A stretch of DNA of 64,000 nucleotides. Origin: Dyadobacter sandarakinus (GTDB lineage: Bacteria > Bacteroidota > Bacteroidia > Cytophagales > Spirosomataceae). The stretch covers positions 558,001 through 622,000 of the forward strand of contig NZ_CP056775.1 of assembly GCF_016894445.1 (NCBI RefSeq). Reading direction: 5' to 3'. How positions within the stretch are numbered: position 1 is the stretch's first letter; every line of letters starts with the position of its first letter. Shown here piece after piece: positions 34,065 to 43,148 of the stretch. The position numbers and the translations under genes are program-made. A model generated the notes under the pieces. The model saw only the letters and a program-made list of their open reading frames with translations. It made no database searches and had not been told where the DNA came from.

Positions 34065-34098
34065 AAAAGAAACCCCGGAACACCTGAGCGGTCCGGGG
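34065..34098 (-). terminator. Terminator of the 96-residue protein gene
   Basis: CCCCGGA and TCCGGGG arms (34092-34098 and 34073-34079) are followed on the minus strand by TTTCTTTTTG. Confidence 0.7.
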
Positions 34099-34122
34099 CT
34101 TGAAATCTTTCCTTGTTTTACG

Positions 34123-34413
34123 CTAATTGGGCAGCATCTGCAAAAACTCTTTCAGCGCCTTTCTGATCTGTTTGTCGGGCAGGCCGCTGTATTTGATCTG
34201 CATCAGTTTCGACTGGCGTTCGTCCATGCTTTTCAGCTTCCAGTATTTCGGGTGCGTGTTTTCGATCGGCCTGTGAAAAGTCTTGTCTTTCGGGTCTTTG
34301 ATCAATACGTCCAGATCAATCTGCAAATCCTGCTGCTCCTGTACAGGGCTCCCCTCCATGATAATCTTTATGGCTCTTCCGGTTTCAAGGGTTATCTCCT
34401 TCTCATGTTTCAT
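34123..34413 (-). CDS. Small protein of unknown function
   Basis: 96 residues, charged and soluble: MKHEKEITLETGRAIKI... The first half has short strands (ITLETGRAIKIIME, LQIDLDVLIKDPKD), the second half is helical with KYWKLKSMDERQSKLMQIKYSG and ALKEFLQMLP. There is no signal peptide or membrane segment. I do not recognise the family. A strong terminator and an A/T-rich upstream region support it as a real, separately transcribed gene. Confidence 0.65.
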   Translation of the reverse strand: MKHEKEITLETGRAIKIIMEGSPVQEQQDLQIDLDVLIKDPKDKTFHRPIENTHPKYWKLKSMDERQSKLMQIKYSGLPDKQIRKALKEFLQMLPN

Positions 34414-34577
34414 TTTTAATGGCGATCTAATTCTTTTGCAAAATTATCAATTGTACTTTCTTTTTTTTACATATTAACAATAAGTTAATCTAACTACGAC
34501 GTAACAATTTGATAATCTCGCGCTAACAGTTTCCTAACATACCTGCCTGACCTTTGATGATCACTTAAAACGGCAGT

Positions 34578-37409
34578 ATGATCCGAATTTTTCTTACTAC
34601 TACGCTCACCATTATATCACTCCTTGTTTCCGGCAGTACGGCCTTTGCGCAAAAAGGGCTGATCACAGGAAGCATTATGGATGCCCAGAAGCTATCCCTT
34701 CCCGGCGCAACGCTGAAAATTACTCCCGGTAACCAGTACACGGTCTCCGACGTGCACGGCAAATTCGAGTTTCTCAATGTGCCTGCGGGTACCTACCGGC
34801 TGGAAGCTACCTACATCGGATACGTACCCTACGGAACAGAGATTACGGTTGTAAATGGTAAAAACGCAGGGCTGGAAGTGATCATGGCCGAGGGAGGCCT
34901 CGATATGAAAGAAGTGGTTGTGCTCGGCGACAGGCTCAAAGGTCAGGCCAGGGCGCTCAACCAGCAGCGTAACAATGAAAACATCAGCAATATCATCTCC
35001 TCCGACCAGGTAGGCCGCTTTCCGGATGCCAACATCGGCGATGCACTCAAACGGGTGCCCGGCATTACCATGCAGAATGACCAGGGAGAGGCGCGCAATA
35101 TCATTGTTCGCGGACTGGCCCCCGAGCTGAACTCCGTCACCATGAACGGCGACCGCATTCCCTCCGCCGAAGGCGACAACCGCCGGGTACAGATGGACCT
35201 GATCCCGTCCGATATGATTTCAACCATTGAAGTAAACAAAACGCTCACGCCCGACATGGATGCTGATGCGATCGGCGGATCGGTGAACCTGGTGACCCGG
35301 GCGGCACCCAACGGACAGCGTATCTCGGCAACGCTGTCGGGCGGACTGAACCCGATCCGCGGCAAGGCCCTGTATACCGGCGGGTTTGTGTATGCCAACA
35401 GGTTTGCAAAGAATGCGATAGGGATGGTTTTGAGCGGTTCTTACAACAACAATACCTACGGCTCCGACGATGTGGAAGCTACCTGGGCCAAGGATGATTT
35501 CGGAAACGTGTACATCAACGAGACCGACATCCGGAAGTACGACGTACAGCGGATCAGAAGAAGTCTATCGGCAGCATTCGACTTCAGGCTCAATGCCAGC
35601 AGCACAATTACGGCCAATGCCATGTACAACTGGCGCGACGACCGTGAAAACCGCTACCGCATGCGCATTGACAATATTGAACCCACCTACAATGATGATA
35701 ATGCCATTACCGGGTACGAAGGCCGCATCGGCCGCCAAACCAAAGGCGGGATCGATAACAGCCGCAACAAAGGCGGCCGCCTCGAAGATCAGCGCGTGCA
35801 GAACTACTCCCTCAAAGGGGATCATCTTTTTGGTCCGAAAGTGGACCTGGACTGGTCGGTGAGTTATTCGCGTGCCAGTGAAGACAGGCCCAATGAACGC
35901 TACATCAATTTTCGTAAGGGTGGCAATGCGCTGACTTACAATGATGATTCACGTTCGCCACTGTTTACACCTGCCAGTGCCGACCCGCTTGGATTGGGAT
36001 TGAACGAGATCAGCGAGAACCATGATTTTACCAAAGAAACGGAAGTTGGCGCCAAGGTAAATATACGTTTTCCGTTCTCAGTGATTGCCGACCGGAAAGG
36101 ACGCATGCGGGCAGGAGGGAGGCTGCGCTTGAAAACCAAAGATCGTAACAACGTTTTCTACACCTATGAGCCGCAGAACGAAGATGACATTGCTGACCTG
36201 GGCAGTACCTCCACGGTAACCTGGAACGACGGCAACTTTCAGGCTGGCTCGCATCTGGTACCGGGTGTTTTTGCCAGCAAGCAGTACCTCGGAGGACTTA
36301 ACCTCAGCAATTCGTCCCTGTTTTCGGAAGAGGCTGCGCCCAGTGAGTTTCTGGGGGTGAACTACAATGCAAAGGAAAATATCGCGGCAGGCTATGTGCG
36401 CTGGGATCAGGATTTTACCGATAAACTGACGATGATCCTGGGCGTCCGGCTCGAAAATACTTCCATTGACTATACCGGCAACGTGGTGCAGGACGAGGAA
36501 GAGCTGGAAGGCCAGCGGAGTGTAAGCAACAGTTACCTGAACGTGCTGCCAGGCGTCACCTTCAAGTACAATGCAACCGACAACTTCATCCTGCGTGCTG
36601 CTGCAACAACCGGCATTGCCCGTCCCAATTACTATGCACTGGCACCTTATATCAGCACGATCCCGGGCGATAAGGAGATCCGCGCCGGAAACCCCGACCT
36701 GAAAGCGACCTATTCCTGGAATTTTGACGTGATGGGTGAAAATTATTTTGAATCCGTAGGTCTGGTATCGGGTGGTGTTTTTTATAAAAACCTGAAAAAC
36801 TTTATTTACACCTATCGCAACCAGCAATATACCTCGGCCGACTTTGCTGCCGACTTCGCCAATGCTGCCAATCCGGTTCCCGCGGGCGAGCGATGGGATT
36901 TTTACCAGTCAAGGAACGGTGAGAGCGTGAATGTGTTCGGCTTTGAAATTGCATTTCAGCGCCAGCTCGACTTTCTTCCGGGCTTCCTGCGCAACTTCGG
37001 GATTTATACCAATTATACATTTACAAAGTCTTTTGCCAAAGGTGTTTACAACGAAGACGGGGACGTGCGCACGGACGTAAGCCTGCCCGGTACGGCTCCG
37101 CACATGTTCAATGCATCTCTATCCTGGGAAAACAAGAAATTCTCGGCCAGACTGTCGGCCAATTATACAGCAGCTTACCTGGATGCGCTCGGGGGGAGTG
37201 ATTTTGATGATATTTATTACGACAAACAGTTCTTCCTGGATGCCAATGCAGCGTACCGGATCACCAAAACGGTTCGTGTTTTTGCGGAAGCCAACAACCT
37301 CACCAACCAGCCGCTGCGCTACTACCAGAGCATCCCGGCCCGTACCGTGCAGGCAGAGTACTACCGCCCCCGCTTCAACCTGGGCCTGAAATTCGATTTG
37401 ACAAAATAG
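34578..37409 (+). CDS. TonB-dependent receptor paired with phytase
   Basis: 943 residues: signal peptide (cut after AFA, before QKGL), a carboxypeptidase-regulatory-like domain (~25-105: GLITGSIMDAQKLSLPGATL...YRLEATYIGY), then a plug (~125-250: NIISSDQVGRFPDANIGDALKRVPGI, IIVRGLAPELNSVTMNGDRIPS, DADAIGGSVNLVTR) and a 22-strand barrel ending FNLGLKFDLTK. The plug signature is that of the TonB-Xanth-Caul type (TIGR01782 style), distinct from SusC. It imports a ligand across the outer membrane using TonB energy. The phytase gene follows 17 bp downstream, so phytate or its inositol-phosphate products are the likely ligand. Confidence 0.9.
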   Translation: MIRIFLTTTLTIISLLVSGSTAFAQKGLITGSIMDAQKLSLPGATLKITPGNQYTVSDVHGKFEFLNVPAGTYRLEATYIGYVPYGTEITVVNGKNAGLEVIMAEGGLDMKEVVVLGDRLKGQARALNQQRNNENISNIISSDQVGRFPDANIGDALKRVPGITMQNDQGEARNIIVRGLAPELNSVTMNGDRIPSAEGDNRRVQMDLIPSDMISTIEVNKTLTPDMDADAIGGSVNLVTRAAPNGQRISATLSGGLNPIRGKALYTGGFVYANRFAKNAIGMVLSGSYNNNTYGSDDVEATWAKDDFGNVYINETDIRKYDVQRIRRSLSAAFDFRLNASSTITANAMYNWRDDRENRYRMRIDNIEPTYNDDNAITGYEGRIGRQTKGGIDNSRNKGGRLEDQRVQNYSLKGDHLFGPKVDLDWSVSYSRASEDRPNERYINFRKGGNALTYNDDSRSPLFTPASADPLGLGLNEISENHDFTKETEVGAKVNIRFPFSVIADRKGRMRAGGRLRLKTKDRNNVFYTYEPQNEDDIADLGSTSTVTWNDGNFQAGSHLVPGVFASKQYLGGLNLSNSSLFSEEAAPSEFLGVNYNAKENIAAGYVRWDQDFTDKLTMILGVRLENTSIDYTGNVVQDEEELEGQRSVSNSYLNVLPGVTFKYNATDNFILRAAATTGIARPNYYALAPYISTIPGDKEIRAGNPDLKATYSWNFDVMGENYFESVGLVSGGVFYKNLKNFIYTYRNQQYTSADFAADFANAANPVPAGERWDFYQSRNGESVNVFGFEIAFQRQLDFLPGFLRNFGIYTNYTFTKSFAKGVYNEDGDVRTDVSLPGTAPHMFNASLSWENKKFSARLSANYTAAYLDALGGSDFDDIYYDKQFFLDANAAYRITKTVRVFAEANNLTNQPLRYYQSIPARTVQAEYYRPRFNLGLKFDLTK

Positions 37410-37426
37410 CATACCGTACAACTGTA

Positions 37427-38488
37427 ATGAACTTTAAGTATATCCTGGTACCGGCGCTCAGTGCGCTGGTACTTTCTGCATGTAACCAGAACAAAAATCA
37501 GCAAACCGCTACGGCTCAGGACACTGCCGCGGTGGTGAAGCCCGTCATCATCACCGACTCTGTAAAGCACGATACGGATGATCCCGCCATCTGGATTAAT
37601 CCCGATGACCCGGCCAAAAGTCTGGTGCTGGGTACCGACAAGAATGAAGACGGCGCGCTGTATGTTTTTGATCTGGACGGAAAGATCATCGCCGACAAGG
37701 TCATCCGCGATCTCAAAAGACCCAATAATGTGGATGTGGCCTATGGGCTGAAACTGGGTGGCAAGCTCGTCGATATTGCCGTGCTCACCGAGCGCGAGGC
37801 CAATAAGATCCGCATTTTCAGCCTGCCCGATATGAAGGCGATTGACAATGGAGGCATTGAAGTTTTCAAAGGAGATACCGCTCAGGCGCCGATGGGCATA
37901 TCCCTCTATACCCGTCCGGGCGACAAAGCCATTTTCGCAATCGTAGGACGTAAAACCGGCCCTGCGGAAGGCTACCTCTGGCAATACAGGCTCAAAGACG
38001 ATGGTCACGGGCAGGTAGCCGGAGAAGTAGTGCGGAAGTTCGGCAAATACAGCGGCAAGAAAGAAATAGAATCGATCGCGGTGGACAATGAAGCCGGCTA
38101 CATCTACTACTCCGACGAGCAGGTGGGCGTACGCAAGTACCTGGCTGATCCCGACAGCAGCAGCCGTGAGCTGGCCCTAATCCCGAATACCGGCTTTACA
38201 GAAGACAATGAAGGGATTTCAATCTACAAAACGGGCCCGCTTACCGGATACATCCTCGTGTCCGATCAGGGCGCTGACAAGTTCCGCATTTTTACCCGCG
38301 AGGGTAGCAAAGGTGATCCCCATGCCCACACGTTCGTGAAAGTTGTAACGGTTACCGCCAACCAGAGCGACGGCTCCGAAGTGACGAACCTACCCCTGAA
38401 TGCGACCTTCAAAAAGGGTTTGTTTGTGGCCATGTCCGAGGGAAAGGTTTTTCATTACTATCGCTGGGAGGATATTTTCGGCAAATGA
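37427..38488 (+). CDS. Beta-propeller phytase (3-phytase), lipoprotein
   Basis: 353 residues. A lipoprotein signal ends in LSAC (Cys19). The mature protein matches the beta-propeller phytase family (PF02333): DTDDPAIWINPDDPAKSLVLGTDKN, GALYVFDLDGK, KRPNNVDVAYG, EREANKIRIFSLP, then IESIAVDNEAGYIYYSDEQVGVRKY, GFTEDNEGISIY and VSDQGADKFRIF. These acidic segments form the calcium sites that bind phytate. The enzyme releases phosphate stepwise from inositol hexakisphosphate on the cell surface or in the periplasm. It is co-transcribed with the upstream receptor (17-bp gap). Confidence in the enzymatic class is high. Confidence 0.93.
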   Translation: MNFKYILVPALSALVLSACNQNKNQQTATAQDTAAVVKPVIITDSVKHDTDDPAIWINPDDPAKSLVLGTDKNEDGALYVFDLDGKIIADKVIRDLKRPNNVDVAYGLKLGGKLVDIAVLTEREANKIRIFSLPDMKAIDNGGIEVFKGDTAQAPMGISLYTRPGDKAIFAIVGRKTGPAEGYLWQYRLKDDGHGQVAGEVVRKFGKYSGKKEIESIAVDNEAGYIYYSDEQVGVRKYLADPDSSSRELALIPNTGFTEDNEGISIYKTGPLTGYILVSDQGADKFRIFTREGSKGDPHAHTFVKVVTVTANQSDGSEVTNLPLNATFKKGLFVAMSEGKVFHYYRWEDIFGK

Positions 38489-38512
38489 CCGGGAGCATGG
38501 TAGCGGGGACTG

Positions 38513-38992
38513 CTACAATCCCGATACCGTGTAGAGAATCGTCGTAGAGTAGGTCTTGACCGGGAGGGTTACCGAAAGTCCCTCTATTTTGTACTGTACC
38601 GGCACATTATCTCGTGCAAAGCTCAGGCCGAGCAGTCCGCCGAAAAACGATTGGGTAGTGCTGCTCACCTGTATGTAGGTGGTTCCGCCGTTGATGATGG
38701 CCCCGCCGGTACCATCTCCGGTGCGCCTGACGAACAGTTTGAGGGACGGATCCCAGGTGGCAGTGGCGGTTTGCTGCACGCTTATCGTCCAGCCCAGCAA
38801 TGCGTTGACTTTAAACAAAGAGTGCGACGCTGCGCTGGTTTCCACATGTTCGTAGTTTTTGCCCGCGCTGGTAATGGTGGATGAAAGGGTTGCGACAGAC
38901 CAGGTCGATCCTGAGCTGTTGGATATAGTCACACTTTGTGAGCAGGCGGCGCCCGACAGCAGCAGCAGCCATATAAATCTAAGCGTTTTCAT
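38513..38992 (-). CDS. Small secreted subunit (tip or minor component) of the fibre-like locus
   Basis: 159 residues with a signal peptide (MKTLRFIWLLLLSGAACS, cut near CSQ; a lipobox-like Cys is possible). The mature part is Ser/Thr-rich and all-beta: SVTISNSSGSTWSVATLSS, LLGWTISVQQTATATWDPSLKLFVRRTGDG, YIQVSSTTQSFFGG, ending VKTYSTTILYTVSGL. The C-terminal strand has the same alternating pattern as the two larger subunits. It is the last gene of the operon. Its ATG overlaps the previous stop codon (TGATG), so translation is coupled. I infer a minor or tip subunit; there is no recognised family. Confidence 0.6.
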   Translation of the reverse strand: MKTLRFIWLLLLSGAACSQSVTISNSSGSTWSVATLSSTITSAGKNYEHVETSAASHSLFKVNALLGWTISVQQTATATWDPSLKLFVRRTGDGTGGAIINGGTTYIQVSSTTQSFFGGLLGLSFARDNVPVQYKIEGLSVTLPVKTYSTTILYTVSGL

Positions 38993-39537
38993 CAGTTATC
39001 AGCCATGGTATAGCGAACAGTGAGCGTGGTTGTACCGCTCCGGATGCTCGCGTAATTTTGTATTTCAAGGGAATAAGTAAGCCTGAACCCGCTCGAACCG
39101 TAGGTATTGCCTGTGTAAGCGCCCTTGATGTTGTCGATAAAGCTGGTGGACGTGCTGGTGAGGTACTTGTTGCTGGTCACGTAGCTGAACCCGCCCGTAA
39201 AACCCACGCCGGCGCCTGTGTACGGCGCGACGTCCAGCCGGAGCCGCAACCCGGCAGGTATGGTTCCTACCACATCACCTTTGATGCTCCGCGAGCCGCC
39301 GGACGTTACTGCCGATGTAAAAACAAGCCAGACCGAGTTGTTGCCCGTGCCCGTACCGGTTGCCACGCCTGCCTCGGCGGGTGCGGCCATTTTCAGGGTG
39401 ATGTTGGTGGAGCCGGCAGGAAGCAGGTCAATCAGTGCTACCGAGGGCATGGTAATACTCACATTGGTACTCGCGCTCGATTGTCCGAAAGCAGCGGAGC
39501 TCAGCATTACCAGCCATATGTAGGGCGCATATCTCAT
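38992..39537 (-). CDS. Secreted pilin-like subunit B
   Basis: 181 residues with a signal peptide (cut after AFG, before QSSA). The mature chain begins NVSITMPSVALIDLLPAGSTNITL and ends YASIRSGTTTLTVRYTMADN. The same two signatures occur in the 189-residue subunit at 43149, so the two are homologous. The alternating hydrophobic N-terminal strand could serve for donor-strand exchange, and the closing strand resembles the last strand of chaperone-usher pilins. Family assignment is inference. Its ATG overlaps the usher-like stop (ATGA), showing translational coupling. Confidence 0.6.
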   Translation of the reverse strand: MRYAPYIWLVMLSSAAFGQSSASTNVSITMPSVALIDLLPAGSTNITLKMAAPAEAGVATGTGTGNNSVWLVFTSAVTSGGSRSIKGDVVGTIPAGLRLRLDVAPYTGAGVGFTGGFSYVTSNKYLTSTSTSFIDNIKGAYTGNTYGSSGFRLTYSLEIQNYASIRSGTTTLTVRYTMADN

Positions 39538-42242
39538 TTCTTGATCGATACCTCAAAGCTTTTGCCGGAAAAATGAATGCGTTTTTCATTGGGCCTCACG
39601 CGGAACGTCACGCGCATTGTTTTGTCCGTTTGTACATCCACGTCCCGGTTTCCGTCTTCCACCAAATACCGGTCCTGACTGCCCGGAATGAAGGCAGTGA
39701 TATGCCAGTTGCCCGGTTTCATTTCTTTGAACGAAAACTCTCCCTTCTCATTCAGTTCGGTCAGAAAGCTGGACGTTTCGTTGTACAGTTTCACAAGTAC
39801 CGGTGGTTTTTCATTCAAAACTGAGGACAATCCGCCCTGATTGCTTTTTGCGAAATCTACCTGTCCGGTAATGCTTCCCGTACGCGTAAATGGTATTTCA
39901 ATCACCTGTACACTATCAGCTTTCACATCGATAAACATGGGCATTTTCACCGCCGGCACCACGCCCTCGTTCCGGGAGTCATTCTGTGAAATACTCAGGT
40001 AATACCGGTCGGGCGTGATGCTCTGGAAGGAAAACATCCCCGTGCTGTCCGTCAGGAATTTATGGCTTCCCAGCTGTATCAGGTTACCTTGTCTGGAAAA
40101 TCCTTCGCCTGTGAGTTTTCCCTTCAATGTACCTGTGTTCCTTTTTCTGGAAAGCGGCACGTTCAGCTTCAATGCATATTTCAGTGACAGAAATAAGGTA
40201 TTCTGGTTCCGGTTCTGAATGTTGGGAACATAGGATCGACCGCCGGTGAGCGTAAACCGGTGCCTTTTCAAATCCAGCAGCACGGAAACATCGAGGTAAC
40301 TTCTTCTTTCATATAATTCATCGGGCGCGTAATTGTTGCGGTACAAGACGCTCGCATATAAATTCTGCTTGATATTGATGCGTGCATTTCCCCCGTAGAA
40401 AAACAGGTTTTCGACGATGTCTGCTGCCGAGAACTTACTGGTATGCTGGTGTTCCAGGTAGCCGCCTAGCCAGGCCCAGGGAAGTACCCTGAAAGTGGGT
40501 TGTACGAGGTTGGAAAATGATTCTTTTTTGCCGGTATTGTCTGCAACGAGCAGGTTTTGTGCAAAGCCGTATCTGCCCTGGTAAAAAAGGCTGAACTTAT
40601 CCGCATTATAGTTATAGGATATGTTCCCGAAGTTTTCCGAGTAATGAAACTGCGCTGGCCGTTGCCGGTCTTCTCTTTCCTGGGTTGAATAAAAAACAAA
40701 AACCCTGTTTTTCTTATTGGGCTGGTACGACGCAAATGCCATGTAGCTTTTTTCGCGCGGAGACACGCTGTACAGATTAGCGTCAAGGCTTGGATTGATA
40801 TTTGAAAAATTGCTGCTCAGTCCAAGCGTAATTTTGGAAGTGATATTGAATCCGATGTTGTTACTGATCAGCAGACTGTTGTTGTAAAACCCATAAAAGT
40901 TTTTGCCTGCATAAATAACATTGCTCGCCAGGCTAAACCATTTTTTTACGACCTGCAATCGCGTAAATGCCCCGTAGTCAGCTTTTCCCTGCGCTTTTCC
41001 ATGTGCCAGCTCGGTTTCCAGCTGGAAGTCTTTCGTGCGTATCGCAGCCGAAATGCCGGTCAAATTAGACCAGAACTCCTTGCCCCGGTACATCACGTTT
41101 TTAGACATGTAATGCACGCCCACATGGGAAGCTTCTCCGAACTTGAAAAGGAATTTGCCGCCGTAGGAATCTTTTTGATTGAGATAAAAACGTGCTTTCT
41201 GGTAAAATGCAGTGTAGCCTATCCTGCGGAATTGCTGGTCCAGTTTCACGCCGCGTCCGAACCGTCCGAATTCCATCAGGTTGTTCAGCTGCAGCACATA
41301 GTCGCCCACCGAAACGGAGGTTTTTTTGTTGTAAACATAGTCCAGCGAATACTGGTCATAGCTGCCCACAGCCGGAAAAACGAACTGATTGGGACCGCGG
41401 ATAATGAAGTCGGCAAAGTGCTTTTCTTTCTGGTCCAGGTAGCCCCTGCCCGTGGCGGAATACTGGTAGGCGGTCATCACCCGCTCCCCATAGCGGTAGG
41501 TGAGATATCCACCCCCGATCTCGATTGGAAAACGAAAGTAGGGATCAATCTTTTTTACCCTGGAAGAAAATACGGGAATGCTCACGACCTGGTAAATATT
41601 GGATGCATATTCCGGTATGCTGACGCTCAAATCGGAGGAGCTTTGCCAGGCATTGTTGTCGGTAAAGGGGACAACCTGGGACACAGTTACATTCAGCCGA
41701 CTGTTGGGTTCCAGTGTGAGGCTGTCGGCCACGTGATCTACTTTTCCGCGGTTTGTTTTCAGGGCAAACTTCTCCTTTTTGTTTCCCGAATTCTGGATCA
41801 TATACTCCACCCGGAGCGTATCTCCTTCACGAACAAATTCGGGTTGGGACACAATGAAAAGATCGACCTTCCTGACTTCCTCAATCAGGATATTCACGGG
41901 CGTAATAACCTGTTCATTGCCTGCTTTCAGACGAAAATTGACCGTGTAGTTGCCTGATGCATAGTCCGCAGGTGTTCCGATCACAAAAAAGTACCGTACT
42001 TCCTTTTCACCCAGTGTTTTTTCGGGTTTCCGCTGCGAGAGCAGGTTCCACTTTTCAGGAAGCCCCAGACTTTCGTGCAGGGCTGCCGGCAGGCCCTGTT
42101 CTGATTTTACCTCAAAAAATAATGTAAAATGCCCGCCGGGCGTAATTTTCCCGGGCGCATTGGAAAGCCTGACCTTTACTGCTTGCTGACACCATGCCTC
42201 AGCACCGGAAAGGAGCATGCATATGAGGAGTATTCTGATCAA
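39534..42242 (-). CDS. Usher-like outer-membrane protein
   Basis: 902 residues with a signal peptide (cut near WCQ). Residues ~22-235 form two or three Ig/CARDB-like modules (GKITPGGHFTLFFEVKSEQG; LRVEYMIQNSGNKKEKFAL). Residues ~240-690 look like a large beta-barrel, with many amphipathic aromatic strands (FRFPIEIGGGYLTYRYG, SLDYVYNKKTSVSVGDYVL, MEFGRFGRGVKLDQQF, AGKNFYGFYNNSLL). The GDY...FGRGVKLD segment recalls the barrel of fimbrial ushers. Residues ~695-890 hold two CarboxypepD/CNA-B-like modules (LKGKLTGEGFSRQG; SITGQVDFAKSNQGG), where ushers have C-terminal domains. It is not a TonB receptor: no plug signature. I infer a secretion and assembly platform. It lies 11 bp after the chaperone-like gene. 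Confidence 0.55.
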   Translation of the reverse strand: MIRILLICMLLSGAEAWCQQAVKVRLSNAPGKITPGGHFTLFFEVKSEQGLPAALHESLGLPEKWNLLSQRKPEKTLGEKEVRYFFVIGTPADYASGNYTVNFRLKAGNEQVITPVNILIEEVRKVDLFIVSQPEFVREGDTLRVEYMIQNSGNKKEKFALKTNRGKVDHVADSLTLEPNSRLNVTVSQVVPFTDNNAWQSSSDLSVSIPEYASNIYQVVSIPVFSSRVKKIDPYFRFPIEIGGGYLTYRYGERVMTAYQYSATGRGYLDQKEKHFADFIIRGPNQFVFPAVGSYDQYSLDYVYNKKTSVSVGDYVLQLNNLMEFGRFGRGVKLDQQFRRIGYTAFYQKARFYLNQKDSYGGKFLFKFGEASHVGVHYMSKNVMYRGKEFWSNLTGISAAIRTKDFQLETELAHGKAQGKADYGAFTRLQVVKKWFSLASNVIYAGKNFYGFYNNSLLISNNIGFNITSKITLGLSSNFSNINPSLDANLYSVSPREKSYMAFASYQPNKKNRVFVFYSTQEREDRQRPAQFHYSENFGNISYNYNADKFSLFYQGRYGFAQNLLVADNTGKKESFSNLVQPTFRVLPWAWLGGYLEHQHTSKFSAADIVENLFFYGGNARINIKQNLYASVLYRNNYAPDELYERRSYLDVSVLLDLKRHRFTLTGGRSYVPNIQNRNQNTLFLSLKYALKLNVPLSRKRNTGTLKGKLTGEGFSRQGNLIQLGSHKFLTDSTGMFSFQSITPDRYYLSISQNDSRNEGVVPAVKMPMFIDVKADSVQVIEIPFTRTGSITGQVDFAKSNQGGLSSVLNEKPPVLVKLYNETSSFLTELNEKGEFSFKEMKPGNWHITAFIPGSQDRYLVEDGNRDVDVQTDKTMRVTFRVRPNEKRIHFSGKSFEVSIKK

Positions 42243-42253
42243 TGGGTGCTGGC

Positions 42254-43039
42254 TTATTCTATTTGTAGCGCAATGTTCGAACCAAATAAATCTTTGCCGG
42301 TATCAGCGATGATCACGCAATCGTATTTTCCTTTGGAAAGATCGCTCACCGGAATTTCGTAAGTGCTGCAGTAGCCCGGATACACCATCCGGGTATTGGG
42401 CTCCGTCGTTTTCAGCTTGTTGCCGCTGGTGTCATACACTTCCAGCACCACGTTGGCACGGGAAGCAAAGCTGCCGTTGTTTTTCAGCATGACTTTCAAT
42501 AGTCCCTGCTTGCTCGTCACCTTGTCGAAAACGACATTTTCATAGGAAAGCCTCGGACCCTCGTAAGTGCCTACGTCTACCACCACCTGTATGGCATAGC
42601 GTACCTTGGAGTTGACCTGGATCCCGGCCCGCGGCTGTTCTTTCACAGGCTCTGCTACCTCTATCATCACGACCTGCCAGTAAGTACCGGTACTTACCTT
42701 ATGAGGATCAAGCTGGGCGGTGTAGGTGATTTCGTATTCCTCATTGGCACCTACAATCCGTTCGTCTACATTGGTTTTCAATGCATTGCCAAGCGAGCGC
42801 GGGTGGCTGCCGGCCTCGGGGTACTCGGCAACCCCGCCGCATGCAGCCAGCAGGTCCTGCCGGTAAATCAGTATACGGGCCTCCCTGGCGTTTTCGTTCC
42901 GGACACGGATCGTGCCCTGTACTCTTGCATTTGCGGTCGCAACCTGGTGAACGTGCGTCAGGCCATTGAGGATAACTACGGAAGCTTGCAGTGTACCGGG
43001 AAGAAACAGCAGCAAGATGAATCTGATGACTGCTTTCAT
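42254..43039 (-). CDS. Periplasmic chaperone-like protein
   Basis: 261 residues with a signal peptide (cut after LQA, before SVVI). Two Ig-like halves are seen. The first (ARVQGTIRVRNENAREARILIYRQD; ANEEYEITYTAQLDP; GTYWQVVMIEVAE) runs to a strand IQVNSKVRYAIQVVVDVG, which resembles the G1 strand of pilus chaperones. The second (LSYENVVFDKVTSKQGLLKVMLKNNG; YPGYCSTYEIPVSDLSKGKYDCVIIAD) has COG1470-like character. Cys pairs may form disulfides. In position (subunit, chaperone, usher, subunit, subunit) it corresponds to fimbrial chaperones. Function is inferred from architecture and context; a structural prediction would be decisive. Confidence 0.5.
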   Translation of the reverse strand: MKAVIRFILLLFLPGTLQASVVILNGLTHVHQVATANARVQGTIRVRNENAREARILIYRQDLLAACGGVAEYPEAGSHPRSLGNALKTNVDERIVGANEEYEITYTAQLDPHKVSTGTYWQVVMIEVAEPVKEQPRAGIQVNSKVRYAIQVVVDVGTYEGPRLSYENVVFDKVTSKQGLLKVMLKNNGSFASRANVVLEVYDTSGNKLKTTEPNTRMVYPGYCSTYEIPVSDLSKGKYDCVIIADTGKDLFGSNIALQIE

Positions 43040-43148
43040 AAATCTTTTGGAAAGTGTTCACAAACGTTTTGGCCGGGGCCCGGACAATCGCCAGGCCACC
43101 GGTACTACCAAATCGTTGGGTTATCCATTAAAATTCAGGCCGCAGTGC

